A DNA stretch of 64,000 nt, taken from NCBI GenBank assembly GCA_028284395.1, contig JANQRV010000402.1, positions 1 through 64,000 on the forward strand. The letters are read 5' to 3'. The position numbers and the translations under genes are program-made. Each line of letters starts with the position of its first letter. Position 1 is the stretch's first letter. Positions 18,549 through 28,137 of the stretch are shown in pieces. This DNA comes from Saprospiraceae bacterium (GTDB lineage: Bacteria; Bacteroidota; Bacteroidia; Chitinophagales; Saprospiraceae). Below the pieces are notes generated by a model. The model did not search any database. It saw only the letters and a program-made list of their open reading frames with translations, and was not told the origin of the DNA.

Positions 18549-19664
18549 ATGGAAAAACCAATCAACAGCACTTCTCGTCGTAGTTTCATCAAAAATTCTT
18601 CTGTTGGTGCAGTAGCTCTAGCATCTGGGTTAATCAGCTATCGTTGTTTAGCTAATAATAATCGGGATCGAAAATTGGGTATTGCACTTTGTGGCTTAGG
18701 TAATTATTCATCCACTCGCTTAGCTCCGGCTTTTGAACACACAGAACACTGCTATTTAGCTGGTGTTGTGACCGGTACTCCCAGCAAGGAGAAGGAATGG
18801 GCGGACAAATATGGCATTCCACCTACACACATTTATAACTATGAAAACTTTGACACGATAAAAGACAATCCCGATATTGACATTGTCTATGTAGTTACAC
18901 CGAATTCACGCCACGCCGAATTTGGAATTCGCGCTGCCAAAGCCGGTAAGCATGTAATAACGGAAAAACCGATGGAGATCTCAGTAGCGAGAGCACAGGA
19001 ACTAGTGGATGCTTGCAAAGCAGCAGGTAAACTTCTGCAGGTCGGTTACCGCAATCGATATGATCCAACACACCTGGAGATTATGCGATTGACCCGCGAA
19101 CAGGTTTACGGGCAGGTCAAGGTGATCGATACCAATTTCTCGTTTTACGGAATCAATAGCCCCAATTGGCGCTTTACGGATAAATCTTTGTCCGGTGGAG
19201 GCCCTTTGATGGACATTGGAGTATACTGCCTCGAGGGAGCCTGCTATGGTACGGGTGAGTTGCCGTCTTCCATTACGGCGCAGTCGTTCAAAACCTTCAT
19301 GGATAAATTGCCGGACATGGAAGAAACCATTACCTGGCAGATGGAATTCCCCAGTGGGGCAATAGCAAATTGTACTTCCAGTTATGTGGCTCGAGCGAAT
19401 AACTTACACATCTATGCGGAAAAAGGAAATTATGGGACCTCACCGGCCTATGGTTATGATGTACCCGGCGGATACGTAGGAAAAGAGGCAATGAATGCTG
19501 GATATCGCAATCAGCAAGCAGCACAAATGGATGCTTTTGCCATGAATATTAAGGAAGGAACCGAAGTGATTGCATCAGGTGAAGTAGGAGTTCAGGGCAT
19601 GAAAATAATCGAGGCCATCTATAGCGCCGCAAAAACTGGCCAAAAAGTCGAATTGACCTGGTAA
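18549..19664 (+). CDS. Gfo/Idh/MocA oxidoreductase, Tat-exported
   Basis: A glucose-fructose-oxidoreductase-like enzyme of 371 residues with a twin-arginine leader (SRRSFIKNSSVGAVALA, RR at 10-11). The Rossmann part starts at IALCGLGNYSS (45-55) and the conserved TEKPMEIS is at 138-145. The C-terminal domain includes GGGPLMDIGVYCLEG, where the usual His is replaced (DIGVYC). Tat export of an enzyme with pre-bound NADP is known for GFOR, and the leader fits this. It acts in the periplasm, possibly on the product of the divergent sulfatase; inference. The BNR protein at 19679 follows by 14 bases. Confidence 0.9.
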   Translation: MEKPINSTSRRSFIKNSSVGAVALASGLISYRCLANNNRDRKLGIALCGLGNYSSTRLAPAFEHTEHCYLAGVVTGTPSKEKEWADKYGIPPTHIYNYENFDTIKDNPDIDIVYVVTPNSRHAEFGIRAAKAGKHVITEKPMEISVARAQELVDACKAAGKLLQVGYRNRYDPTHLEIMRLTREQVYGQVKVIDTNFSFYGINSPNWRFTDKSLSGGGPLMDIGVYCLEGACYGTGELPSSITAQSFKTFMDKLPDMEETITWQMEFPSGAIANCTSSYVARANNLHIYAEKGNYGTSPAYGYDVPGGYVGKEAMNAGYRNQQAAQMDAFAMNIKEGTEVIASGEVGVQGMKIIEAIYSAAKTGQKVELTW

Positions 19665-19678
19665 AAGTTTAAATATTT

Positions 19679-22600
19679 ATGATGTTTCGTTTGCTTTTGA
19701 GTAGCCTCCCGTTGCTGTTCACATTTTCCCTTTTGGCACAAAGAAAGGACAATCCTTATTCTCAAGATCTTCATTGGCGAAATATTGGTCCGGCCAATAT
19801 GATGGGACGAATATCAGCAGTTGAAGCTTTGGAGACCGATTATCGGCATGTACTCTGTGCCACCGCATCCGGAGGTGTTATGAAGTCGACCAATGGTGGT
19901 ATTACCTGGGAAAGTGTTTTCGACCGATATGGCGCTGGATCTATCGGCGCTATTGCTATGATGCAGAGCAATCCCGATATTATCTGGGTTGGGACCGGCG
20001 AAGCGGCAAACCGTAACAGTAGTGGCTGGGGAGATGGTATTTACCGGTCAGCGGACGGTGGTAAGACTTTTGCCCATCTCGGGTTGGAAAATACACATCA
20101 CATCGCTGAGATTGCCCTGCATCCGGAAGACCCGAATATTGCTTTTGTCGCCGCCGTGGGACATCTGTGGGGCTATTCTGGCGATAGAGGACTTTTCAAA
20201 ACCGTCGATGGCGGCAGAAGCTGGGAAAAGCTTATGACTGGTTTGCCGAATGACGGCAAGACGGGCTGCACCGAGATTATCATGCAACCGGGTAATCCCA
20301 ATGTTTTATTTGCTGGGTTCTATCAGCGTCTTCGAGAGCCATATTGGTATACCAGTGGAGGGCCTAATGGAGGGATCTATAAAAGTGTGAATGGAGGTAA
20401 AACCTGGCGGAAGATTCGAAAGGGGTTACCTACCGGGGATACCGGTATGATCGACCTTTCCATCTGTCGAAAATTTCCCGACATTATGGTTGCCGCAGTA
20501 GAAGCTGATGAAAATCTACCGGAAGGCCTTCCTGGTTCCGGTGTCTATCGTTCGGATAATGGTGGTGAGAGCTGGCGATTCTTGCATAAACATGCCGTGC
20601 GTCCATTCTATCATGGACAGATTGAGATTGATCCCATTAATCCCGACAACATCTATATCGTTTCGCACGGTGCCGAAATCAGCAGGGATGGGGGACAATC
20701 TTTTCAAGCTAGAAAGTGGCGGGCAGATGGCGGAGACGATCACGATATGTGGATTGCTCCGTACGACAATGATATCATCTATTTATGTACGGACCAAGGT
20801 CTGCGTTTGACCGTTGATGGAGGGCAATCCATTCTCTCTTTCAACAATATGGCGATCGCGCAATATTACGCCATCGGTACGGATATGCGGGACCCGTATT
20901 GGGTAGCTGGAGGTCTTCAGGATAATGGACTGTGGGCAGGACCTAGCAACAGTCGTGAGTTTCGTGGAATTCTTAATATGCACAATACCTGGGTGGGAGA
21001 AGGAGATGGTTTTCACACGCAAATTGATCCGACGGACTGGCGAACCATGTACCTGGTCAATCACGTCGGCTTTTGTGCTCGACTAAACGTGGAGACTAGA
21101 GAGCATACCTACATCACACCAACTCCGGAAACAATTGTAAACTTTGATGAATATTTTGACCCTGATTTTCCGGAGACCAAAACCAACTATACCATTTATC
21201 CGGGCGAACATTGGTTTTTCTTCGAGAGAGCTGGCCGCCCCATTTTGCCACCTCAATTTCGCTTTAATTGGAGTAGTCCTCTAGTATTATCTCCCAATAA
21301 TCCCCGGACCATATATTTTGGAGGTAACTACCTGTTTAAGTCGGTCGACCGGGGAGAAAGCTGGCGGATCATAAGCCCAGATTTGACCGGTAATGACCCC
21401 CAATGGAGAAATCCAAGCAAAAGTGGTTATCTGACCAATAGCGTGACTGGTGGAGAGAATCACTTCAACATAATTACCATTGCAGAATCTGCATTAAATG
21501 ACGCCTTGATTTGGGTTGGTACAGACGATGGTTACGTGCACGTTAGTCGGAATGGTGGAGCCACTTGGACCGAAGTCGGCAATCAGTTGACCGGATTGAA
21601 TCCCCGCCCGTGGATCAGTAGAGTCGAACCATCCAACTTCGTAGAGGGCCGTTGCTATGTGACACTTGATAATCACCGGTATGATGACATGAAGCCCTAC
21701 GTTTTTGTGACGGAAGACTTCGGGCAAACCTGGACCGATATAACCGGGGATTTACCGGAAAAATACAGCACTTATGTTCTCCATGAGGATCTGGAGAATC
21801 CTAATCTGCTTTTTGTGGGAACGGAAGCTGCGGTGCATTTTTCGATTGATCGAGGAAAATCATGGCACGAACTAATGGCAAAGATGCCAACGGTTGCAAT
21901 TCACGACCTCATCGTTCATCCTCGGGAAGGTGATTTGATTGCCGGTACTCATGGCCGGAGCATCTGGATTCTGGATGATATTGGACCCCTGAGGCAATCC
22001 AATTCCGATGTTTTGGAAAAGCAAATTCACATTTATCAAAGTAAGGTCGCTACCAAATGGCGACAGATCAATACCGGAAGAAAACAACCGTACTTCGAAT
22101 TCCGGGGAGCGAATCCGCATCGGGGAGCTGCCATTCAATTCTACTTGAAGGAAACCCCCAAGGATTCGGTGACCATCTCTGTAATTGATCCTTATTCAGC
22201 ACGAAATCGCATGTGGAAAGTAGCAGCTGATAAAGGCATTAACCGCCACTACTGGGATTTTTTCTTTTTACCTTCAAAAGAAGATTTGAAGCTGCAAAAA
22301 TCTAATTTGCAAAAGACAATCGAATTGTTGGATGCAAGAGTGCAGCAACCGGTCCTGAAAGATACGCTTTCGGCTATCCGGGTAGATTGCAGGGCAATTA
22401 ATACAGTTAGATCAGCCAACAAAGTACGGAGTCGGCTGGTGGAGTCTTTTGCTGGTTACGCAGGAGGGCGACCGCTGTTTGCAAAGCCGTTAAAACCGAT
22501 TGAAGCGCCAGCGGGAAGATATCGAATACGAGTCCTCTTGAATGATAGGGAGGCCGAAGGGTGGATCACCATTCGTGAAGATCCATTATTGGCACCATAA
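19679..22600 (+). CDS. Sortilin/VPS10-like BNR beta-propeller protein, exported
   Basis: A 973-residue exported protein with a signal peptide to about LLAQ (21). At least ten Asp-box/BNR repeats (S-x-D/N-x-G-x-T/S-W) are visible, among them STNGGITWES, SADGGKTF, TVDGGRSW, SVNGGKTW, SDNGGESW, SVDRGESW, SRNGGATW, TEDFGQTW and SIDRGKSW. They would form one or two 7- to 10-bladed propellers as in sortilin and xyloglucanase-like GH74 proteins. Catalytic acids of GH74 cannot be assigned. The last 180 residues form a beta-sandwich and helical tail. A paralogue lies at 24706. The function is unknown; binding or cleavage of a polymer is the usual guess. Confidence 0.85.
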   Translation: MMFRLLLSSLPLLFTFSLLAQRKDNPYSQDLHWRNIGPANMMGRISAVEALETDYRHVLCATASGGVMKSTNGGITWESVFDRYGAGSIGAIAMMQSNPDIIWVGTGEAANRNSSGWGDGIYRSADGGKTFAHLGLENTHHIAEIALHPEDPNIAFVAAVGHLWGYSGDRGLFKTVDGGRSWEKLMTGLPNDGKTGCTEIIMQPGNPNVLFAGFYQRLREPYWYTSGGPNGGIYKSVNGGKTWRKIRKGLPTGDTGMIDLSICRKFPDIMVAAVEADENLPEGLPGSGVYRSDNGGESWRFLHKHAVRPFYHGQIEIDPINPDNIYIVSHGAEISRDGGQSFQARKWRADGGDDHDMWIAPYDNDIIYLCTDQGLRLTVDGGQSILSFNNMAIAQYYAIGTDMRDPYWVAGGLQDNGLWAGPSNSREFRGILNMHNTWVGEGDGFHTQIDPTDWRTMYLVNHVGFCARLNVETREHTYITPTPETIVNFDEYFDPDFPETKTNYTIYPGEHWFFFERAGRPILPPQFRFNWSSPLVLSPNNPRTIYFGGNYLFKSVDRGESWRIISPDLTGNDPQWRNPSKSGYLTNSVTGGENHFNIITIAESALNDALIWVGTDDGYVHVSRNGGATWTEVGNQLTGLNPRPWISRVEPSNFVEGRCYVTLDNHRYDDMKPYVFVTEDFGQTWTDITGDLPEKYSTYVLHEDLENPNLLFVGTEAAVHFSIDRGKSWHELMAKMPTVAIHDLIVHPREGDLIAGTHGRSIWILDDIGPLRQSNSDVLEKQIHIYQSKVATKWRQINTGRKQPYFEFRGANPHRGAAIQFYLKETPKDSVTISVIDPYSARNRMWKVAADKGINRHYWDFFFLPSKEDLKLQKSNLQKTIELLDARVQQPVLKDTLSAIRVDCRAINTVRSANKVRSRLVESFAGYAGGRPLFAKPLKPIEAPAGRYRIRVLLNDREAEGWITIREDPLLAP

Positions 22601-22605
22601 AAAAA

Positions 22606-22631
22606 GCACCAGAAACGGGGATTTCTGGTGC
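22606..22631 (-). terminator. Perfect hairpin right after the BNR gene
   Basis: A 10 bp perfect stem (GCACCAGAAA with TTTCTGGTGC) with the loop CGGGGA starts six bases after the stop codon. It has an A7 tract on its left, so read on the minus strand it is a textbook intrinsic terminator. On the plus strand the T tract is missing, yet the position fits the end of the plus-strand gene. Confidence 0.6.
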
Positions 22632-23164
22632 CATGGTCTAAATCTTCGATGAATGATGAAATTTGAATATGGTCATGGGGTTCTCAAAATTTGGTATTGG
22701 GGTTTAGTGTTTGTTTTCAAATGATCCTTTTTGGGCGTTTTCGATTTTGGTTTTTCTATTTCTTGTTTTCAAGTGGTTCAATAGGTTATAATTTGGTTTT
22801 TCTGGGGTCGGGGATTAGAACAACTTTTTGTTCTTACTTACGATACAAATATGGCCTGTTTAACCGATCGGGGAAAGAGGAAGTGAGTGGAATGGTCGTT
22901 TGAGGTAGTGAGTCGGAAGATTTACGGAGTGATCGGGTGTATTGGATGGAATACTTGCGCATTATCCTCCTTTGTTCTAATTTGTCACTGAAGTTGTTTA
23001 AAGTTTATCTTCCGACTGCAAAACCCAGCTAGATGAACCTCAAAACAGCTTTTTTTATCACCGTAGCGCTGTTATGCTGAGAAAAAAACCGATTCTGAGA
23101 ACCATTTATCTGATTTTTTCGCTGCGAAACAGAAACTTTAAACAACTTCATTGAATAATATTGC
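22632..23164. other. Gene-free region with long-range inverted repeats
   Basis: No convincing gene is present in these 533 bases. The left half is rich in T and G. On the right, 18 bp arms (TGAAGTTGTTTAAAGTTT and its complement) at 22989-23006 and 23133-23150 enclose about 126 bases, and a 10 bp pair (GTCGGAAGAT at 22912, ATCTTCCGAC at 23007) overlaps that arrangement. The right arm ends 14 bases before the rluB start. This may be a structured leader, a small RNA or a miniature element. Confidence 0.5.
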
Positions 23165-23929
23165 ATGGAAAAAGAAAAGAAAAACAAACATCCCGTACCA
23201 TCGGGCGAAGCGGCAGAGGGCATGCGGCTGAACAAATACATCGCGCATTGCGGGGTTTGTTCTCGAAGGCAAGCTGCAGAATTGGTAAAATCAGGACAGA
23301 TTGTAGTAAATGATGAAATCGTGTTGGAGCCGTGGATTTTGGTAGGGGAAGAAGATGTGGTAAAGTACAAAGATCAAATTCTGAAGCGGGAAGAGAAAAA
23401 AATCTACCTGTTGATGAATAAACCCAAAAACGTAATAACTACTTCTAGTGATGAACGGGGACGCAAAACAGTCTTAGATATCGTTGGTGGCAAGGTTAAA
23501 GAGAGAATTTATCCCGTTGGTAGACTGGACCGGGATACCACTGGGCTTTTATTACTAACCAACGATGGCGACCTAGCCAAAAAACTCTCTCACCCTAGCC
23601 ACAATGTGAAGAAGGTCTATCATGTTGCCTTGGATCGAGAAGTCTCCCAACACGATATTGAGAAGATTGCCAAAGGGTTGGAGTTGGAAGATGGAAATGC
23701 ACTTGTAGATAAAGTCGGCCACGCCCATGGCCGAGGTAAAAACGAAGTAATTATTGAAATTCACATCGGACGCAACCGCATTGTGCGACGAATCTTTGAG
23801 CATCTTGGGTATCGCGTGAAAACATTAGACCGAATTTACTACGGCGGACTAACTAAGAAAGATTTGCCGCGGGGTTTTTTCCGCCCCTTGAAAGAAAAGG
23901 AAATCATTATGCTGAAACATTTTCTCTAG
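23165..23929 (+). CDS. rluB: 23S rRNA pseudouridine synthase, RluB/RsuA family
   Basis: 254 residues with an N-terminal S4 RNA-binding domain (about 20-75, MRLNKYIAHCGVCSRRQAAE) and an RsuA/RluB catalytic domain. The active-site block GRLDRDTTGLLLLTNDG starts at 119, with the catalytic Asp122. The C-terminal block RNRIVRRIFEHLGY is family-typical. The enzyme converts a uridine of 23S rRNA helix 89 region to pseudouridine in E. coli RluB; target assignment here is by similarity. The very basic N-terminus is common in Bacteroidota homologues. The gene follows the inverted-repeat region described just upstream. Confidence 0.9.
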   Translation: MEKEKKNKHPVPSGEAAEGMRLNKYIAHCGVCSRRQAAELVKSGQIVVNDEIVLEPWILVGEEDVVKYKDQILKREEKKIYLLMNKPKNVITTSSDERGRKTVLDIVGGKVKERIYPVGRLDRDTTGLLLLTNDGDLAKKLSHPSHNVKKVYHVALDREVSQHDIEKIAKGLELEDGNALVDKVGHAHGRGKNEVIIEIHIGRNRIVRRIFEHLGYRVKTLDRIYYGGLTKKDLPRGFFRPLKEKEIIMLKHFL

Positions 23930-23968
23930 CACGATTGGAAACACTTCGAGCCCATTTAAAACCAATTT

Positions 23969-24676
23969 ATGAGCTTCTTAAAAGCAGAATGGCGCAAACT
24001 CGCTCTAGCAAACTATGAGATTGACCCTGATCTACTTAAAAACTTTCTTCCCAATAAGACCGAACTGGATATTTGGAACGATACCTGTTACGTCAGCCTG
24101 GTTGGTTTTATGTTTAAGAATACCAGACTTTTGGGAATCAAAATCCCATTTCACATTAATTTCGAGGAAGTTAACTTGCGGTTTTACGTAAAATACAAAG
24201 AAGCGGGAGAATGGAAGCGAGGAGTAGTATTCATCAAAGAGATTGTACCTAAACCTGCCCTGACATTGGTAGCAAACCTGCTCTATAAAGAACATTACCA
24301 AACATTGCCAATGAGTCACGTTTGGCAAAATAGGAATGGTGTTCAAATCGTTGAATACAGGTGGAAAATGGGAGGAAAATGGCAACGCTTTCGAGTGGAA
24401 AGCGAGGAAGTATCACAACCGATTGAAAAAGCAAGTGAAACGGAATTCATCACCGAACATTATTGGGGATATACAAAAATTACTGAGCAGAAGACTTTTG
24501 AGTACGAAGTGACCCACCCCACCTGGGAAGCTTATCAAATAAAAAAATACGAGATAGACGTTGATTTCGGGAGGGTCTATGGTGCTCGTTTTGGAGATTT
24601 GACCAATGCGACGCCAATATCTGTTATGCTGGCCGAGGGGTCGGAAATTACCGTTGAAAATAAGCGTGCTATCTGA
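23969..24676 (+). CDS. DUF2071 (YqjF-like) protein
   Basis: 235 residues matching the DUF2071/YqjF pattern: LKAEWRKLALANYEIDPDLLKNFLP at the start, a central beta-barrel part with VSLVGFMFKNTRLLG and NLRFYVKYK, and GRVYGARFGDL near the end. The reaction is not known; members are distant relatives of acetoacetate decarboxylase-like barrels. There is no signal peptide. It lies 39 bases after rluB on the same strand, so cotranscription is possible. Confidence 0.88.
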   Translation: MSFLKAEWRKLALANYEIDPDLLKNFLPNKTELDIWNDTCYVSLVGFMFKNTRLLGIKIPFHINFEEVNLRFYVKYKEAGEWKRGVVFIKEIVPKPALTLVANLLYKEHYQTLPMSHVWQNRNGVQIVEYRWKMGGKWQRFRVESEEVSQPIEKASETEFITEHYWGYTKITEQKTFEYEVTHPTWEAYQIKKYEIDVDFGRVYGARFGDLTNATPISVMLAEGSEITVENKRAI

Positions 24677-24705
24677 ACAAGACTATTCAATCGAAAAATT
24701 GTTTT

Positions 24706-27700
24706 ATGAGTTGCTATCTACGTTCTTTATGCTTCTTTATGACTTTGTTTTCCTTTCTTTCTGTCGATGCTCAAAAAGCGACTTTGAGCATGGAGACAGT
24801 CAAAGACCTGAAACTGAGATCTATTGGCCCTGCTACCATGAGCGGTCGGATTGTTGATTTGGCGGTAGTAGAGAAGGATCCTTATATCATCTATGTTGCA
24901 TCAGCTACTGGTGGTGTATGGAAGACGACTAACAACGGAGTCACCTTTAAACCTGTCTTTGAAAATGAGAGCACACATTCTGTAGGGGATATTGCCGTTC
25001 ACCAAGAATTTCCTCATCACCTTTGGGTTGGAACCGGAGAGCGCGCCAATCGACAGAGCTCCTCTTGGGGAGATGGGGTCTATAAGTCGACTGATAGCGG
25101 GGCTACCTGGGAAAATGTAGGATTGCCAGAGTCACATCATATTGGCCGCATCGTACTCCATCCACAGGATACCAATACCGTTTTTGTCGCTGCGATGGGA
25201 CATCTCTGGGGCCCGAATGAAGAACGTGGACTTTACAAAACTACCGACGGTGGAGCGTCGTGGCAAAGGATTCTCTATGTAGACGAAAATACGGGAGTGG
25301 TAGATGTCGCGATGGACCCTTCGGATCCAGACTTGTTATACGCCGCAACCTATCAGCGGAGAAGAAGAGCATATGGGTTCCACGGCGGTGGACCTGGAAG
25401 TGGGTTGTACAAAACTACGGACGGAGGAGCAAATTGGACCAAACTGACGGAAGGATTACCGGAGGGGGAACTAGGGCGGATCGGGATTTCGATCTATCGA
25501 ACGGACCCGAATATTGTTTATGCATCCATTGAGCAAGGTTTTCGGTACAATGCTTCCACTGCCTATGAGGAACGTCGGGCTGGATTGTACCGTTCTGAAG
25601 ACAAAGGTGCCACCTGGACTTTTATGAGCAATTGGAATCCGAGGCCAATGTATGCCAGTCAACCGTTGGTCGATCCCAGTGACGATCAGCGCATCTACAT
25701 GATGAATAGTTTTAGCTATTCGGATAATGGAGGGAAAGATTTTACGACCGCGAAGCAATCTCTCCACGGCGATGACCGGATCGTATGGGTGAATCCGAAA
25801 GATTCCCGTCATGTGATTAAAGGAGATGATGGAGGGTTGGGAATCTCCTATGATCGGGCAAAGACCTGGCTGTTTGTAACTTCACTGCCCATCAGTCAAT
25901 TTTATCGGGTAAGTGTAGATATGCGCAATCCCTATTGGGTCTACGGCGGACTGCAAGATAATGGTAGCTGGATGGGGCCTAGCGAGACCTATTTTAACGA
26001 TGGTATTCTGAATCAGGATTGGATTAAAACTGGCGGCGGAGATGGTTTTCTCAGCCTGGTTCATCGAACTGATGAAAACACACTCTTTGGAGAGTCCCAA
26101 TACCTAGGTCTATTCCGGATGGATTTACAAACTCGCCAAAAGAGATCGATCCGCCCTGGCGATCCAAAAGGAAAGATCAGCCCTCGCCGAAATTGGGAAG
26201 CCTGGGGCCCTGGACTGCCCGAACCAGAACTTGGAAATGCGATGGCACCTGCCAATTGGGATGGACCTTTCTACCTTTCCCACCACGACCCAAATACCAT
26301 TTATGCAGGGACTAATAAACTCTGGAAGAGTATCGATAATGGCAACTCCTGGATCGAACTGGGAGACCTTACCACCAAAGTAAATCGTAGAGAATTAAAG
26401 ATTATGGGGCAAAGAGCGGATGACCTGACAGCCTCCCTGGATGATGGTGTGCCATACTATCCAACTTTGACGGCTATTGCTGAATCACCGCTCAAACAAG
26501 GGTTGTTGTATGTCGGAACAGATGATGGTAATCTACAGGTATCACAAAATGATGGTAGAGGTTGGTTAAATGTGACAAAGGACCTGGATGGACTGCCAGA
26601 ATCTGCATGGATCTCAGGCATCGAAACCTCAAAGTTTGAGCCTGGGGTAGCCTATGTAGCCATCAATAATTATCGGAATGACGATTTTGGGAATTACCTT
26701 TATAAAACGGAGAATTACGGTCAATCGTGGACTTCTATTACCGGAGATTTGCCCGCAAATCGAGTAATCAGGACTGTACGAGAAGACACCAGGAACCCAA
26801 ATTTACTTTTTATCGGTACCGAGATCGGAGTGTTTTTCTCCATTGACCAGGGAAAGCACTGGGTTGAACTCAAAAATAATATGCCCACGCTTGCCTTTAA
26901 TGATTTGGTCATTCACCCTAGGGACAACGATCTCATATTGGGTTCTCATGGCCGCGGGATTTGGATTCTTGATCACCTAAACGCATTACAGGAATTGACT
27001 CCCGAAATACTTGCTTCCGAGGCTAATTTATTTTCGATTGCCGATGCAACGATGATCCAATACACCAGGCAGGGAACACATGTTGGAGATATGATCTTCC
27101 GAGGAGAGAATCCGGCAAAGGGTGTTGTCATGGATTACTACCTAAAGGAGGCGATGCCGAAGGCCAATGTGGCATTGACGATCCTTACAAAATCTGGGAA
27201 GAAGATTCGTGAGCTTCGACCAGATACCGCTGCGGGAATAAATCGGGTCGTTTGGGATTTTAGATATCCAAGACTACCCGTATTACCCGCTGAAAATAAG
27301 AACGCCAACCGTTGGCGTTCTTCCGGCTTGCAGGGACCAATGGTCACACCGGGTCTTTACATGGCCAAGTTGACAGTCAATGGTAAAGCGTACTACCAAG
27401 ACTTTAGAGTAAATCCTGATCCCAGGTTTGAAGTCCCCATTGAAGATAATAAAGCGTGGACAATGGAATTAGTGGAGATGACTAGATTGTATGAAAGTGT
27501 GTTGAGTGGCGCTAGGGTTTTACGCCCGATCCAAAAAGAAGTAGAACAGCTGGTTAAGGCCAAGAAGGGAATCGATGCAAAATCCGTTGCTGAAATCAAG
27601 GAAGTCAATCGTTTGTTTATCGAATTGTTAAGTCGGACGCGGAGTTTGTACCGCGCTGTATCGGGATGGACCGGACGCCTAACGGCGGATCAGGAGAACC

Positions 27701-27825
27701 AACTCAGCTACTACCAAGAAATGTTGACTAAACTCGGACCGAGAAAGAAAAATATAGTAGAAAACATCGTACCTCGACTAAACAAAAAACTGGGTAAGAA
27801 AGATCAAATTGCCATTGTAGAATAA
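24706..27825 (+). CDS. Sortilin/VPS10-like BNR beta-propeller protein, exported (second copy)
   Basis: 1039 residues with a signal peptide to about VDAQ (23). Asp-box repeats include STDSGATW, TTDGGASW, TTDGGANW, SEDKGATW, SIDNGNSW, TENYGQSW and SIDQGKHW, again suggesting a multi-bladed propeller. The N-terminal block SIGPATMSGRIVDLAV mirrors NIGPANMMGRISAVEA of the 19679 protein, and both have GGLQDNG(S/L)W in the middle, so they are paralogues. Unlike the first copy, this one ends in a longer helical tail (about 900-1039) rich in charged residues. Function unknown, envelope or extracellular. Confidence 0.85.
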   Translation: MSCYLRSLCFFMTLFSFLSVDAQKATLSMETVKDLKLRSIGPATMSGRIVDLAVVEKDPYIIYVASATGGVWKTTNNGVTFKPVFENESTHSVGDIAVHQEFPHHLWVGTGERANRQSSSWGDGVYKSTDSGATWENVGLPESHHIGRIVLHPQDTNTVFVAAMGHLWGPNEERGLYKTTDGGASWQRILYVDENTGVVDVAMDPSDPDLLYAATYQRRRRAYGFHGGGPGSGLYKTTDGGANWTKLTEGLPEGELGRIGISIYRTDPNIVYASIEQGFRYNASTAYEERRAGLYRSEDKGATWTFMSNWNPRPMYASQPLVDPSDDQRIYMMNSFSYSDNGGKDFTTAKQSLHGDDRIVWVNPKDSRHVIKGDDGGLGISYDRAKTWLFVTSLPISQFYRVSVDMRNPYWVYGGLQDNGSWMGPSETYFNDGILNQDWIKTGGGDGFLSLVHRTDENTLFGESQYLGLFRMDLQTRQKRSIRPGDPKGKISPRRNWEAWGPGLPEPELGNAMAPANWDGPFYLSHHDPNTIYAGTNKLWKSIDNGNSWIELGDLTTKVNRRELKIMGQRADDLTASLDDGVPYYPTLTAIAESPLKQGLLYVGTDDGNLQVSQNDGRGWLNVTKDLDGLPESAWISGIETSKFEPGVAYVAINNYRNDDFGNYLYKTENYGQSWTSITGDLPANRVIRTVREDTRNPNLLFIGTEIGVFFSIDQGKHWVELKNNMPTLAFNDLVIHPRDNDLILGSHGRGIWILDHLNALQELTPEILASEANLFSIADATMIQYTRQGTHVGDMIFRGENPAKGVVMDYYLKEAMPKANVALTILTKSGKKIRELRPDTAAGINRVVWDFRYPRLPVLPAENKNANRWRSSGLQGPMVTPGLYMAKLTVNGKAYYQDFRVNPDPRFEVPIEDNKAWTMELVEMTRLYESVLSGARVLRPIQKEVEQLVKAKKGIDAKSVAEIKEVNRLFIELLSRTRSLYRAVSGWTGRLTADQENQLSYYQEMLTKLGPRKKNIVENIVPRLNKKLGKKDQIAIVE

Positions 27826-28137
27826 AAATTAACATTTGGGCATGCACTTTTGTTGTTCTCTTTTTTGATGATCACTTTGTTTTCTTGTGAGCGATCAGTG
27901 CCTTGAGCAGACTTCAACCGAGCGGTGACAAAATTGAGGTTGCGGATTTCAGTTGGGCCCGCTTATACCGGCATCGTCAATAGCCATACTATGGATACTG
28001 CTGGTCACAGCTATACGGTCAAAATGATTGAAACCGGAGTTGAGATAAAAAGAGAAAAAGAATGGAGGATCTTAAAGCCAGTCTCGGATATTGCCCGAAA
28101 CAGCTGTAAATTAGCGGAACAGCTAAAACTTCGTTTC
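27826..28137 (+). pseudogene. Gene-free stretch with a decayed lipoprotein start
   Basis: Reading in the same frame as the following sulfatase, the DNA from about 27841 encodes HALLLFSFLMITLFSCERSVP, which looks like a signal peptide with a lipobox (FSC), then a TGA at 27904. After the stop the frame stays open into the sulfatase but lacks a recognisable fold. This may be the remnant of an older lipoprotein or sulfatase N-terminus. No other gene is seen here. Confidence 0.35.

Noticed and set aside
22691-22903. A 70-residue open frame in the gap before rluB
   Set aside because: Phe-rich and low in complexity, without a start signal or fold; it follows the T-rich base composition.
23029-23370. 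A 113-residue minus-strand frame over the rluB start
   Set aside because: It runs antisense to the S4 domain of rluB and has shadow-type composition.
27925-28137. An N-terminal extension of the last sulfatase from a GTG
   Set aside because: It would put 71 residues before the lipoprotein signal peptide, so the ATG at 28138 was chosen.
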